From Megachile rotundata (lineage: Eukaryota > Arthropoda > Insecta > Hymenoptera > Megachilidae), in NCBI RefSeq assembly GCF_050947335.1, contig NC_134993.1, positions 13,392,001-13,456,000 on the forward strand: a stretch of 64,000 bases of DNA, given 5' to 3'. Both the position numbers and the translations under genes were made by a program. Position 1 is the stretch's first letter; each line of letters opens with the position of its first letter. The notes beneath the pieces were generated by a model, which made no database searches, was not told the origin of the DNA, and was given only the letters and a program-made list of their open reading frames with translations. Below are positions 10,198-22,989 of this stretch, piece after piece.

Positions 10198-13100
10198 TTA
10201 AACGTGACTCTCGAGCGGTACTTTGTATACTTTGGAAGGCAGAGTGGTGTCCGGTAAGGATTGTGGACGAGCGTTGGTCACGTTGAAGACGACGTTGCTC
10301 GGTCCACGAAAGCTCACCTCGATGAGAAAGCTGGCATCGGTGAGTCCGATGCGAGCGGTACTCAGATCAGGCGAGCTCGTTCTCAATTGACTTTTCTTCG
10401 GCCTGTACTCGTTCTTGACTACCCTCTCGGTCTCCACTTGCAGCTTGTTGTCCAGCCAATGCACCTTGTCGAAATCCTTGGTACCACCTACGGTATGCCT
10501 GCGTTTGATGGACCGTTCAGGCATACCGTTTTTTCGCTTCAATTTCGTCGCGCTGTCCTTCCTGACGGACTGCCGTCTCTTGCTAATATTACACTCCGTC
10601 TTCTCAGTCTTCGTCAACGACTCGGACCGCTTCAGTTTACTGTTCGGAGAATCGGACCTTTCCGAGTGTTTGTTCAAACTTTCGGATCTCTTCAGTTTAC
10701 CGTTGCTCGGAGAACACAGCCTCTCGACGGAATGCTTGTTCAAACTCTCGGACCTCTTCAGCTTCGAACAAGCGTTCTCCGACCTCTTGTTCAAAGACTC
10801 CGACCTTTTGAGTCGCGAGCGAACCTCGAAGTTCGTCAGACTCTCAAATTTCTCGAGCTTGTTCGAATAATTCGATTCGACGTCGTGTCGAAAGTCCCTG
10901 GCGTCGTTGCTTTTGTCGGTGCGCGTCGACGCGGCTGCTTCCTTTTCGTTGTTGCAGCATTCTTGAGTCTCGTTCGACGTCGACGTGGATGTTGAGTCTG
11001 GCTCAGTCGTTTCTTTGTTGGATTCAATTTTCCTCAACACCACGGCGCTGCGGTCGTTGTCCGGCACGTCGTCGTCCGACCGGTCGACGTTCCTGTTGTT
11101 CTCCGCTGCTACCGACGAGTCCGTATCCTTTTCCGGAGCGTCCTACACATACAGATATATCAATGTAGTTTACCGTACAAAATTATAGACGCAAGGGAAA
11201 CGAAGGAAAGAGGTATAATTTCATCTCACAAGATTTTCTGCGTACGTTCTCTGCGGTCTTATGACGGTCATGAAGTATATACTCAGTGCATAAAAATGAC
11301 TTCCGCTTGCTGATTGCAGCATGTTCCACTCGCAAGGATAAAGGAGATGTAGAGTCCATAAAGAGAACGAAAGGGGCAAGATACTTGCATTTTTTGGACG
11401 AGCCAGTTGGTACTTGTCAACGGATGATCTATGAAGGCTCGGATCTCGATAAGTTTCGATCGACTGAGTTTTCCGTTCCGTGTCTTCGACAGTTTCCGGC
11501 ACGCTCCGCGGGTTTCTCGAGTTATCCTCGTCGTTGAAAGACACGCTCTCCGCAGCGGAGCGATCTTGATTCGACGAATTCAGCAAGGATCTCCATTTAC
11601 GATCAAACGTGGTCGTCAAGCTGGTCAGAAGATCGCTACCTGTAATTCAAACGAGAGTTACTAATCAAGTGTATAGTTTAAGTAAATTTGAAAGCGAAAC
11701 CAGAGGCATACAAAGCGTCGTCGATCATTTTTGTAGAAAAAAAACAAAGTCGCTCGGCAGCAAAAACACAAAGAGTTCGTCTTGGTAATCGACGCTCTTA
11801 CAAAGGCCACACACAGCATCCTACATTAACGATTGTCCCTCACAATTAAATGTTTGATCTTTCTCTTCCTCGCAGTGTTTACAGAACGCGGTTTCTGCGC
11901 ATGCGCATAAGGTGAATACACGGACCAATCAGAGCGCCATTGCGCGCGCAGTCGCACGCTGATTAGTCCGTGGTTTTTATTCAATAATTCAAAAATGGAG
12001 CTTCAGACCCCATTTTTGTGAAGGGAAATCTTATTCAGAATAAGCTTCCCCTCATTTCTGAGACACTAGTTGTGACACACACTATTTCATACAACTCATA
12101 CATCTTCCTCACACATTTCATACATCTCACATCTATCTCACACATGAATACATACATATTTACAATGATGTACGAAGACAAAAAGGGTACATTAATCATC
12201 CACACAAAATTTTAATTGAACCACAAAAATGTCTATAAAGTGGATGATGAAGGTACTCCTTTTTTATACATATAATTGACTTAATTCTATATTTGTATGC
12301 AACAGAAATCGCGTTGTGTCTCACACTGCCGCATCTCGGTAAAGTCTCTAACGGTGAGATGACAGACTGACAAACTGAAATGAAATGACAAACTGAGGCA
12401 CGAAAAGAAAAGGCTGTAACGATCACCTTGAGGCGACAGAGAAAGCTAACGCTCGAGGGATGATAAGCGTACGAAGATCCGCAAGCGAGAAAATATCGCG
12501 TTAACGTGCGTTAGCGTGAGAAACGCAAATGGAAACACAGTGAGAAGCCATTCGTGCGAGGCAGTTTCCAGAGCGGTTTCCCGACTCGGTATCTCGGTCA
12601 GCCAAGCGATTTACCTCGAAGGAATTTGTTTAAAGTCTTGGAAGAGAATCCGGGCCCTGAGCCCGACGGCCCTCGCGGTGGTCGCCCGGGCTCGTCGGGC
12701 AGTCGGAAGAGCTCGGAGGGCTCCGAGGCCGCGACGGGCGTCGAAGAAGCTCGCGCGACGTCGGCTGCGTCCGATACCGGCCCTGGCACTTGTATTCGCC
12801 CTGGCATCGACATTGCCACGGACATTGGCATTGCCATTGGCATTGACATTGGCATTGGTATTGGCATCGGCATTGATATTGGCATTGACATTGATATTGG
12901 CATCGGCATTGGCGATGGACCCGCTGGTGTCTTCGAGGGAGGGCCAGTGGGACTTGCGGCACCGTGTAGGTGTGATGATATATACCACCAGAAACTGGGA
13001 TTTGCCGTTTGCCTAAGTGTTCAACGCATCGTCATAATCGACGCCCCATCGAGATAGAAAGAGAAAGCGAACGCGTAACAAACTACGACTGACAACGAAA

Positions 13101-16100
13101 ATACTGTCTCCTGCCTCCGTTCTTCCTTCTCTACCTCTCACTATCGTTAACACGTTGACTGCCATGCTGCTTACCTGGAGCTACAAATTCAGTTTCATTA
13201 ATTATATAGAACAACAAACGGAAAAACTTGTGCTGTTAATATTCATTATGCACACGAATTAAAAGTAATATGACTTACGTCAATTTGCACCGTGGCAGTC
13301 GCACGTGTTAACCTTGTTATTCATCTACTCTCTGCGCAAACATTATCGGATTCTTTGCTCATATAGTGAAATATGCAGATAGAAAAAGGTATAATTTGAT
13401 CAGTTTTTTAATATAATTTTATAATTGTAGATCAAGGTATACCTTTTTACATATTTGCATATTTACTTCATTTGTCAACGCTACCTGTTTACACTGATCA
13501 GACCTAAAGTACACAATTGCCTTGTACATAATATATAAAGATACACACTTGTCTTGTTACATTGTTAACAACTAATCATACAAATATAGATGTACAAATG
13601 AATCATGTCTTGTTACATGTGTAGCCTTAGGTCATAATCGTGGTTGTAACTTATATTTCATACGAGATTTCGAAGAACGAGGCACGTATGACAGCTTCGA
13701 AACCAAAAGCGATCAAGCGCGCATGCGGTCAAGCTGGCTGCGTAATCTATGTATCGTATCAAATTATACCGCATATAATATACGTTTTCACGCCACAGAC
13801 TCGAGATTCTAGAACAAAGGTCGGCAAACTTTGAAATCAGACAAATCAAGTGTCTCAAGTGTGATAAGTCTTACAGTAGGACTCCTAAAGTAGCACAGGG
13901 TGTCTCACAACTATTGTAGGTCCTTGAAGTGGTAGCTGACGTGATTCTGAATAAGATTTCCCTCTGCAAAAATGGAATTTGAAGCTTCGTTTTTGAATTA
14001 TTAAGAAAAACGCAATCAGAAGATTATGCGCGCGCAGCTAGCCTCGAAACGGTCGCCTGCGCGCGCAGCTGCGCTCTGATTGGCCCGCGCTTTTATTTAA
14101 TAATTCAAAAACAAAGCTTCAAACTATTTTTCTGAAAAGGGAAAACTTATTTAAAATGAAGTCAGCTATCATTTCAAGGACCTACACTAGTTGTGAGACA
14201 CCTTGTATAATAATTCTTATGCTACGTAACATTTTTATAATATAAGAATTTATATAGTGACTATACAGTAACTATATAATATCCTTTACAAGTTTGCCGA
14301 CCTCTGTTCTTGATCGTAGAGCACATGCAAGCCATACGCGCAGCTTACAACTCGAGAAGTATTCCGCGTACACCGCAAGAAAGAAAAGACATTCGTAAAA
14401 GCCATAAGCTGCGGAAAGTTTGCGTAGTCCTTATCCTCCTTATCCTACTAAAATGCACGAAGCAAATAAATTCGTAACGATGTGCTGAATCTAAGTCGAA
14501 TGCAGTGTGCTGTACGTTCCATATCGTAAGTTCGTCACCTATTTCCCGACAATACAGCGAATCGAAAAAGCAAACAAAAAGAAACCGTGAAATCGAACTA
14601 TAATATTCATACGCATCTATCCGACATCGGTTTAAGAAAAATCGTTCCGAAAACAACAAAGAACGAAGAGTACCTAGAAAGCTTTTTGTTAATGGTCAGA
14701 ATCTTCTGAGTCCACTGTAGAAAACAAGATCCGGCTACGCTCGTCAGAAGTGACGTTATAAAGAGAGAAATATAAACGATATAAATATATACATGTAAAC
14801 GTAGAATAAGATCGCGTATTCCTACTGATCTTGTTTCGCTAACTGAATTGAAACTCTTCTTCCCTCTTCTTTAAAGTATACGATATGCGAGGAACGTGGA
14901 GATGATACTAACCATCATCCGAAACGTCGCTGGAGACTGGTTTTCGACGTTGGTTAGTCGGCGAGAGCGACGATCGGGCGTCGTGCGTTTCGTGCAGAGA
15001 ATCCAAGCTACCATAGCGAACAGGTGACAGCGTCGTTGGTTGTTCGGTCACTGGCTGTAAACGCAATAAATGAGAACCAAGGAAGAGGCATGTGATTATA
15101 AAATATTTGTCTTCCTACCTCCGCGTCGGTTTTCATTTTCTTAACAAAATTATTCGCTACCGTCTCCGACGATGTGGTGGCGGGTTCCTCCGTGAATCGC
15201 GACACTCTTCTGGCGGTGGAAGGTTGTTGCTGCACGGCAATGGACAAAGGTGGAATTCGAGGCGATGACAAAGATGTTACATCGACGAAAGACTGATCGG
15301 CAGGTCTGTCGACTGTAGAAAGACGGTGATAAGGTGGGGTGACGGTAGTGTCGACTATGCTATCCAGTAAGTCATCGTTCTCCATCTCACGTTTCGCCAA
15401 TTGCCACTGCATTTCTATCCTCCGTCGTTCCTCTTCCCTCTTCTCGGCCTCCCGCCTCTGTCGATTCTGATCCCTCTGCAGCATCGCTTTCGTTTCTTGC
15501 TCGAATCTTCGTATACGTTCTTGGGTAGTCGCGCTGAGCCCCGCGTAGGTTCTTATGGCGACCTCGTCGTTACTCTGTTTGGTGTCGTTCGATGCGCTCG
15601 AGAGCGTCGAACTCGTGTCGAAGAAGCTCAGGCCAGTCTCGCTAGAGAGTCGCGACGGCGACTCGGAAGCCGACGAGACGGCCGAGCGACGAGCAGGTTG
15701 AATCGACGATTCGATCGACTCGACCGAAGGATTTAAGTATTTCCTTGATCTGTCGGAGCTAACATCGTTGCCGTTTGCCGCACTCTCCGGCTTTATTTTC
15801 ACATCATTCCCCTCATCACCGTCGTTTCTATTGCCTCCTCCATTATCACCGCCATTTATATCACCACCGTCCGCAAGATTGATTGCGGCTTCCATGGTCG
15901 AAGCCCGATCGACGGAACGATTCGACTGACTATTGTTCTCGTGCATCAACACCATCTCGCTCACAGAACACTGCCGTTCGTTCAGCGCCATACTCTGTCG
16001 GTTCGGTAAGCTCTCCGCTTCCGGTTTCGTCCTCGTCTACACAAACACAAAGATACCTCAGTTTACAGTTTACAGTGCAAAAATATTGTACGAACCTTTT

Positions 16101-19100
16101 CGACTTCATGATTCTCGTTGTCAGTCTCGTCTTGAACCTTCCTCCTCCTCTGTATCTTACGATTCGCTGCAGATATAATGGACGACACGATGTCCTTAGC
16201 GGACGCCATTTCTCGTACCCCTGTCATAGAGATTCAGATGTAAAACCAGTCGCATCTTGAGTGTAATAACTGCAAGATACCGTACCTTCTACCTTCTGAA
16301 TGTTGTTCAGTAACAGATTGTGATTATTGCTCGAGGTTGCGTCGATTTCGCTGGTGTCGGCCGGAAGGCTAAGGTTAACGCTCAACCTGCTTAAATCGTC
16401 CAGGTCGTCGTCCGAGAAAAACCAGTCAACCTACACAAGACAATGTATTTTAATTTAATTCTATTAACACAATCATCATTGAAATACATACGTTGTTCAG
16501 CAAACTCTCAACTATCCGACACTGGTGCGACATGTCGGTAACCATGGTGACCATATTATCCCTGGAACCACTCGCCCGAACCAGCGTCGGACCGAACACG
16601 ATAGCCAAATTCTTCGCCTCCATCTTATTAATCTCGCTGTGCTCGACAATCTTCTTCAAATGGAACATCAAATATTTGAGCGTCTCGAAGTGATGTTCGG
16701 GTAGGTCCCTCAGCAGCTTCCTTATCGTTGTCATCCTCCTCTGCGGATCCTCAACTTTATCGGCGTCGATAAACATGGGATACAATTCTGCTGTGAGCAA
16801 CGAGTCGGGAAGTTGACGGAAGAAAGACTTCAGGAGAGACGATATCACGTTCACATCGCTCCATCTTGGATCCTAGTAAAGGCGTCCATTAAAAAAAGGA
16901 GAATAAGAGAGTGAAAGAAGATAGGTACCTGGAGATTGATATTTTCGAATCCTTTGTTCACGGTGTCCGTCAAGTGCGATATCGCAGCTGTGTTGCCAGG
17001 CACTCTGTATATTCCGACCACTTCAAGACCCCTCGCTTCGACGATGCTCGTGCACATCTCGACGATCAGCGGCACGTACTCCGAGAACGATGACTACGAA
17101 AAATGATATCTTAGTCTCCTTCATGTTCCTTTATTAAGGTATGGTATAATTACCGGTGGACACAGTTCAAGCGGTACTCTGAAAGTGGCACCCTCAGGCG
17201 GTAATTGCGTGGTCGGCGAAGAAGGAGGCCCCGACTGCCCGTGCATTCGTCGAAGCTGCTTCGCGACTCTGCCTTTCCACGTCTTCGTCTTTGGTGAAAT
17301 TAAACTCTCGATCGTCTGACTCGGCTTGCGGGTTTTGTTGATCGGCGACTGACCAGTCGGCGATCGGTTCCTGAACGAAGTCAGCTTCTTGATGCTTTTG
17401 TGCCCTGGCAGGGGGCTCAACCTCTGCCCCCCAGCACCTACACCAACGCCACCGTTGCTCGGTATCGTTATCGAGTTGGTGTTCGCGATTGTCTGACACG
17501 TCGAAGAGTTACTGGTAGAGCAAGGTGTCTGCGGGACGGCTTGTTGCTTCAAGGTACTGTTGTGCGCAACTTCCTGTAATTCGAAACGTATGAAGAATTT
17601 TTCTGAAGACTGCGGTTTCGTCGCTTTCGAACTCACCGATGGTTTTTCAGCGGCAGCGTGCTCGTGCAATGCTCGTAACCAAAGCGCCATCGACGCCGCG
17701 TCTTCCGTTTGCAGCAGGACCTCCGCGTTCGGATTCGCTAGTCGCAGCACGTGCTTACGCTTTGTGTAATTCTCGGCGATGTCCACGAGGGAGCATCTGA
17801 CGTCCACGCTTTGCGCTACGTTTTCACCGTCGTTGGCTAACGAAGGACTCTGTAAGATGGTATGAAACGTTAAGGAATGTTCAGTATATTTTTAGGGTTG
17901 CTAAGAACTAGAAAGGTTGAAGAGTCATCCTTGTACCTGATTTTGACGATCCTTATAAAAGAAGAGTATCGGTCCACGAAGAACGCCCCACACTTGCTTC
18001 CACGAACGGTCGGAAGATCGCTAAAATTAAAGGTATATTTAAAAATTGCATAGACCTTGAACAGCCTGTTATTTTTATTCTTACCTTGCCATCGAGTACA
18101 GTGAACTTCACATGCAAAGGTCCTTCTCGTTCCACCTGTCCAACCTGCCCGACGTCCTTCACGATGTTGGTCTCCTCGCTGCATGTATTACTGTCAAACG
18201 AACGAAAGTTTTAGTAAGAGTACTTCCATGAGACACGGTGAAAACACGGGGTACCGCAAATTTTCAGTAGGTATTGCTGTAAAATCAGGTGAAAATCGTT
18301 AGTCGGTAAAAGCGAAGCGGTTAAGTCGAGTTTGGTATCTGTTAAGACGACGTTAACGAAGAGACACAGCAGCAGCAGAAACGACTACGGCAACGACGAG
18401 AACGCTTGCGAAAAACTATAGCGTTTTCGTGCTTCTCTCAACGTATCCTCACCGGTGAGCGTTTCTGCTTAAGCTCGCAGACTGAGTCACTTCCTCGAAG
18501 ATGCGCCGTAACGATGCGATATCGTTTGGAAACAGCGGTAGCCGCCATCTCTTATGAACGCTGAAAATACGGATGGAGGCAAAACATAATGTATACTCGC
18601 GACAACTGTACAACCCCGTATTCCGTTCTAACGCGGACAGAAGAAAATGCGCGGAGAAGGCGAGATACGACCCAGGCGGTAAGCGTTTAGGCCGAAGATT
18701 TTCGGCTTACCTTCTCGAACCGTGAATTGGTTCCGAGTCGCTTAACTCCAGATCGCTGTCGACGTGCATTCGCTCGCCCCATGTGGCCTTCAAGTACGAC
18801 ACCCTCCGCGTGGCTCGATCTTCATCCGCTAAAACAAGGAGTACCGTGAATAGGTGTGGTCGCTTTGGTCGTTTGACCGGAATGCAAAGCTAATTGACCA
18901 TCTGCTTATTTACCTATCTGAGCGTTCTTCTGCCGTCTGAACACCACTCCGTTACCTTGCATCGCATTATCCGGCAGTGCACCTTCAAAGAAAAAGAAGA
19001 AAGGTTAAGAGAAAAGTGTATGGGTCGTCGTGGGCGTTGGATGCACTTTTTATTATTTGAGCTGGGGAAGCTTAGGATTTTACTTGAGGATAGATGTGGA

Positions 19101-22100
19101 GGTTTGAAGAGATGCCTGGGACTTGTAGATACAACTTGAATGATTGAAAATGTGAAGATGTAAAGTTAGAGATTCGGAGAGATGCCTGCGACTTGTAGAT
19201 ATAACTTGAATGATTGAAAATGTGGAGATGTGAAGTTAGAGATTCACATGAACAACGTTAGAGTCACATGAGACCTAATTGTCCACAAGAGTCTTGCTTC
19301 AGAAATTAAGTTAAAAGCTACCCCAGATACTAACCACGATCTGTCTCAATAATTTGCGCGTAAGTATCCTTCCTAGAGGACTTCTCCGAACTATTATCAG
19401 CAAAGTTAGCATTAGTCCCATCATATCGACCATCATCCTTGGTACGTCTTCTCTCATCATCCGGTCGCTGAGACCATCGATGCCTGGCTGTCTGAGAATT
19501 CCCAGACCCGCTCATCGAATCCCACGACTCCACACTGCTACTACGAATCCTCGTTTGTGCGTTTTCGTCCTCGTCCAAGCTCCTCAAATTCGGCGTCTCT
19601 GCGCAAGTACAAAGAACATATTAGCTTCAGTCAAACAGAAAGGAGACCAAGTTAGTTTCAGCAGTTTATGAAAAGACAGAGACAAACACACTGGAAAGAG
19701 ATAAGAAAAGGCAGTCAGCGAAAGTGATCGACGGTATTAAAGCTGCACAATTACTGTGACGTTACAAAACACATCGACGCAAATTTTTCTCCGATTTTTC
19801 TACCTTCGATCGCACGATAGCTGGCCGGCGGTTCACAATGGATGCGAGTGCTGCCTACAGGAATTACTCTGTTCCCCTTTAATCCGCTACCTGGATATTC
19901 AGATACGTCAAATTAAGGACAAGTTACTCCTACAGTTATTCCCGTCTGATGAAAGAGGTAATGTGTGAAGGAAGAAAGAAAAACAGAAGAGAACAGAAAC
20001 CTACCAGTGTCCAAGGACTTGGTCTCCCTAGACGGAATCAGTCTCCTCGGTTCCTGAGCCTCCGCCTTCGACTCGAATTCCCTTTTCCGCACAGCCACAT
20101 TCGGCACGCTGCGTTTGTTCGACAATCTCGACAGCTCGCTCTTGTAAAGATTAGTGCGGTCTCCAGTCGGCTCATCATCGTCGCTCATCAAACGACCCGA
20201 CTCGAACTGCTTAGCGCGTCTCGATACAATCTGCAGTCCTTGAGGAAGCGGCGAGAACTTGTCGTTCACCTTCTTCTCTGGTCCGGGAGAAGAAGGCAGA
20301 GAAGAGGCGCCGTTGTTCGCGTCCGACCGTCGATCTCCCGAGAAGAGAACTCCGGTACTCGCGATGTTCTCTTGTATCTTCGACAAGGTTCCTACAAAGT
20401 TATTGGATTTGCCGGCGCTTCTGTGCATCTGTTGCTGCTGCTGCTGCCTGTCGGGTAGCTCCTTCCAGTCGGATGTGTCTCGATGGTCATCGTAGACGGA
20501 CGGAACGTACAGTCGGTCGCTCAACATCTGCTCGCGGGCGCGGTCTAGCGAGCGAGTTGCGTTGAAGGACTCGTCGAGCCGGTTGTTTCGAGGTTCTACC
20601 AAATATTCGATGTCCTCCGTCGAGTTAGCTGCGAACCTCTGCCCTCTGTCGGAGGGCTGACTCTTGTCCGAGGGCGCTTTTCCAGGAGCGCTTCTGCTTT
20701 GAGCGGATCTTGAACTCGAAGGGTGTCGTTGCTCCTGCTTCGGCTCGTTCGGTGGCCAGATCTGCCTCTGAAGCTTCTGCGGCCGCGCGTAAAATTCCCG
20801 CGGAATCGCAGTGGCAGAACTCTCGTTCCGAGGCTCAGACTTCTGATCGGGTAGAAACAACCCTATCGGGTGACTCGGTCTTCGTAGAAACTCTTCCTTC
20901 TGTTCGAAGCTTTTGCGAAGCCTCGTCATGATGACGGAGTCGTCGATGCCTGAGTTTCCGATGGTTGGATTACTGACGGACTCGTTTCTGCTTCCCTCGT
21001 TACCCAACAGCGCGCAAGCGGAATCGTACGTGGATTCGTTGGCGGCGACCAGCGACGAGTCCCTACGAGAGTCGATGCTGAACCTCGAATCGTGATCACA
21101 GGACCTAAGAGCGTCCGTGCTAGCGTAACTCGCGGAGTCAAAATTGTTTAACGTAGAGCTACCGGTACTTCCTTCGCTAGCGCGACGCAGAGTCACCCTC
21201 CTCGTGGCTGAACGGTAGATAGGCACCTGTGGTTCCGCTCGAGACATAGGGAATCCCGTCAGGCTCGAATATTGTTGCGGCTGAGATTGATAATACTGAT
21301 GGTGATGAGAACGATGATGAGGGTAATGGTGCGAACGGTGTTCCTCCGTGTTGGATCTCACTGGTTCTCCGACTCGAACCCTCTCGTATATCGGATCCTT
21401 GATTCTGTCGTAAATCTGATCGCTGTTCGCTCTGGAATAAAGACTCTCGCAACGCGTTCGGTCACAGCAATCGTATTTGTCAGACTTCAGAGTGTCCGAC
21501 AGCATCGACTTGTCGCAGGACTGCATGTCGGGCGAGCTGTCCGTGGACTGAAAAGAATTCCGCAACGGTAGCTTCTGGTGAACCGACTCGTACCGAGCAG
21601 CGATCTCCTGCAGAGGTTTGCGGTACGTCACGCCTTTGGACTGCGTCTGCAACTGAGACTGCGACCGTGACGTTCGGTCCTCGTTCATTCGCGTTTCTTT
21701 GGAGAACTCCGGTCGACAGAACACCTGCTCCCGAGTGGACAGGCAGTCGTCGATCGGCTGATCCGATTCTAAAGGCATCGAGTTAGTCGGTGAGCAAACC
21801 CAAGACTGCCTCGCCCTCGGCGACGACCCGGGGATCATGCTGATTGACCTGCGCTGCTTGTGGCTACTTCTTTCCGGCGACCGCAGCCGTGGTCGTTGAT
21901 TCGTTTCAGGATTGTGAGCCGTCTCGCCAAAATATCTTTGCAGGATATCATCCTCTTTGGAAACGACCAGCAGACGGAGCCAAGGACCCGCCTGCTGAAT
22001 GCGCTGGACAACCTTCGCGTACTGCTCGTCGCGTGTCGCCTTTCCGTCCACCGACACCAGCCGGTCTCCCGTGCGTAGTCCTGCTTCAGCTGCTGGCGAA

Positions 22101-22989
22101 TTTGCTCGAACCTGCTTCACGAATATCGTGTCCATCGGCTCGTCGATTCTCGTTCGCTCGTTGTCCGGTAGCATCTGCAAAAACGAATCGAGTTTAGTCT
22201 ATAATCTATGGTAATATTTGCTAGTAAATTGCAGGACTTACGCAACAGGACTCTGGCGGATAAACGATGAAATGACGAAGCGTGAAACCAAAACCATTCT
22301 CGCCACGACGCAGCAATAAAGTTCGAGGACCGCGAGGCGGAGAGTCGTCCCGACGAACGCTTCGAGGTCCAGTTCCGACTCCTGTGGAAACCGTGGTCGG
22401 CGCAGCTGGTGCAGGTGGCGGAGGCGAACCGCGTTCTGTCTGCAAGAAAAATCGCTCGTCGGTAATCGAGAAACTATCTAGATGACGCAAATTGAGAACG
22501 ATAAAAAACCCGCATATAATTATCCTATATTATGCTCGTTTAAATATAAATATTGGCAGAACTTTTAAGAGGTGTACTAAAAACTTTTTCCCTTTTTTTA
22601 AATATTTATAAAATTTTCATCATCGAATCTTTAAATAAATTGCGTGAAAATAATTATCACTTGGCTCTATCGTTCTTACTTCGCATTTTATCTTCCGTCT
22701 GAAAAATATAAATGTAGTACAGTGAAAGAATAAATGGTAATTCTAAATAGGAAAGCGTACGAAACGGGTAATTGAAAAGAACTTGGAAACGAGATCGTCG
22801 ATATCGTCGGTGGTTTCGGTTTCGGTTTCAGTTTCTTCTCTTCCAACTCGTTTCGCCTCGAAAGCGCGTTTTCCCAGTTTCGTTCACCAAAATAAACCGA
22901 ATCGAAGTTTGGCACGACGACCGTTTGCTTTTACGTACCGTGTGCGCCTGTCCGATCAACCCTTGGGAATTATTTCGGTCCTCAGCCAT
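10198..22989 (-). CDS. RhoGAP19D: PDZ-PH-RhoGAP protein, RhoGAP19D / ARHGAP21-23 type
   Basis: GTPase-activating protein for Rho-family GTPases, expected at cell junctions or the cortex. ATG at 22989 opens a 51 bp exon (22939-22989) joined in phase 0 to 22242-22439. The PDZ domain starts with [16 protein letters not shown] and continues in the large exon 20005-22174 ([20 protein letters not shown]). A long disordered middle follows. The PH domain is split over about 18085-18181, 17938-18021 and 17637-17850 ([20 protein letters not shown]). The RhoGAP domain lies at about 17156-17190, 16929-17092 and 16492-16873, with the arginine finger in GIYRVPGN and the later motif [12 protein letters not shown]. 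Further exons: 16285-16433, 16097-16225, 15120-16036, 14914-15052, 11425-11639 and 10198-11142 (315 codons to TAA). The last exon carries repeated LKRSESLNK motifs. Domain order matches insect RhoGAP19D and vertebrate ARHGAP21/23. Confidence 0.92.
11885..12080. mobile_element. Truncated copy of a short terminal-inverted-repeat element
   Basis: Matches the right half of the elements at 13896-14205 and 53389-54141: a CCAATCAGAGCG block, a TTCAAAAATGGAGCTTCA block, a GAATAAGCTTCCCCTCATTT block and a decayed end CTAGTTGTGACACAC. The left terminus is not recognisable. It contains a perfect TGCGCATGCGCA at 11896-11907. It lies in the long intron between the last two exons of the RhoGAP gene. Confidence 0.65.
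12615..12990 (-). CDS. Candidate alternative exon of the RhoGAP gene (Met-Pro repeat)
   Basis: This GC-rich block in an otherwise AT-rich intron is open on the minus strand. It reads through a Pro-rich stretch ([12 protein letters not shown]), then an [14 protein letters not shown] repeat, then [17 protein letters not shown] and ends KTLNKFLR. A good donor (CGAG|GTAAAT) places the exon end at 12615. It ends in phase 1, exactly as the constitutive exon ending at 14914 does, so splicing to the acceptor at 11639 would give [14 protein letters not shown] in frame. An alternative promoter making a short C-terminal isoform, or a cassette exon, are both possible. Other frames are also open because the core is a 6 bp repeat, so openness alone is weak evidence; the donor and the phase match carry the case. 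Confidence 0.4.
12795..12915. repeat. Hexanucleotide (GGCATT)n microsatellite
   Basis: About 20 imperfect copies of GGCATT / GACATT / GGTATT. A 6 bp period keeps all frames free of stops, giving DIGIGIGI on the plus strand and MPMPIS, NANANV or QCQCQ repeats on the minus strand. Confidence 0.9.
13058..13895. other. RhoGAP intron sequence
   Basis: AT-rich intronic sequence between the GC-rich block and the complete mobile element. Short open frames at 13640-13860 have no splice or similarity support. Confidence 0.5.
13896..14205. mobile_element. Complete non-autonomous terminal-inverted-repeat element (MITE)
   Basis: About 310 bp, starting CAGGGTGTCTCACAACTA and ending TAGTTGTGAGACACCTTG. 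Sub-terminal sequences are also inverted: GTAGGTCCTTGAAGTGGTAG at the left against CATTTCAAGGACCTAC at the right, and GAAGCTTCGTTTTTGAATTATT against AATAATTCAAAAACAAAGCTTC. The GC-rich centre (GCGCGCGCAGCT) is itself palindromic. No coding capacity. Flanking TA on the right side and the CAGGGTGTCTCA end suggest a Tc1/mariner-type origin. Lies in a RhoGAP intron. Confidence 0.85.

Noticed and set aside
12516..13057. Plus-strand frames with DIGIGIGI or LALALTLAL repeats
   Set aside because: Opposite strand to the host gene, with openness explained by the 6 bp microsatellite; the minus-strand reading has better splice support.
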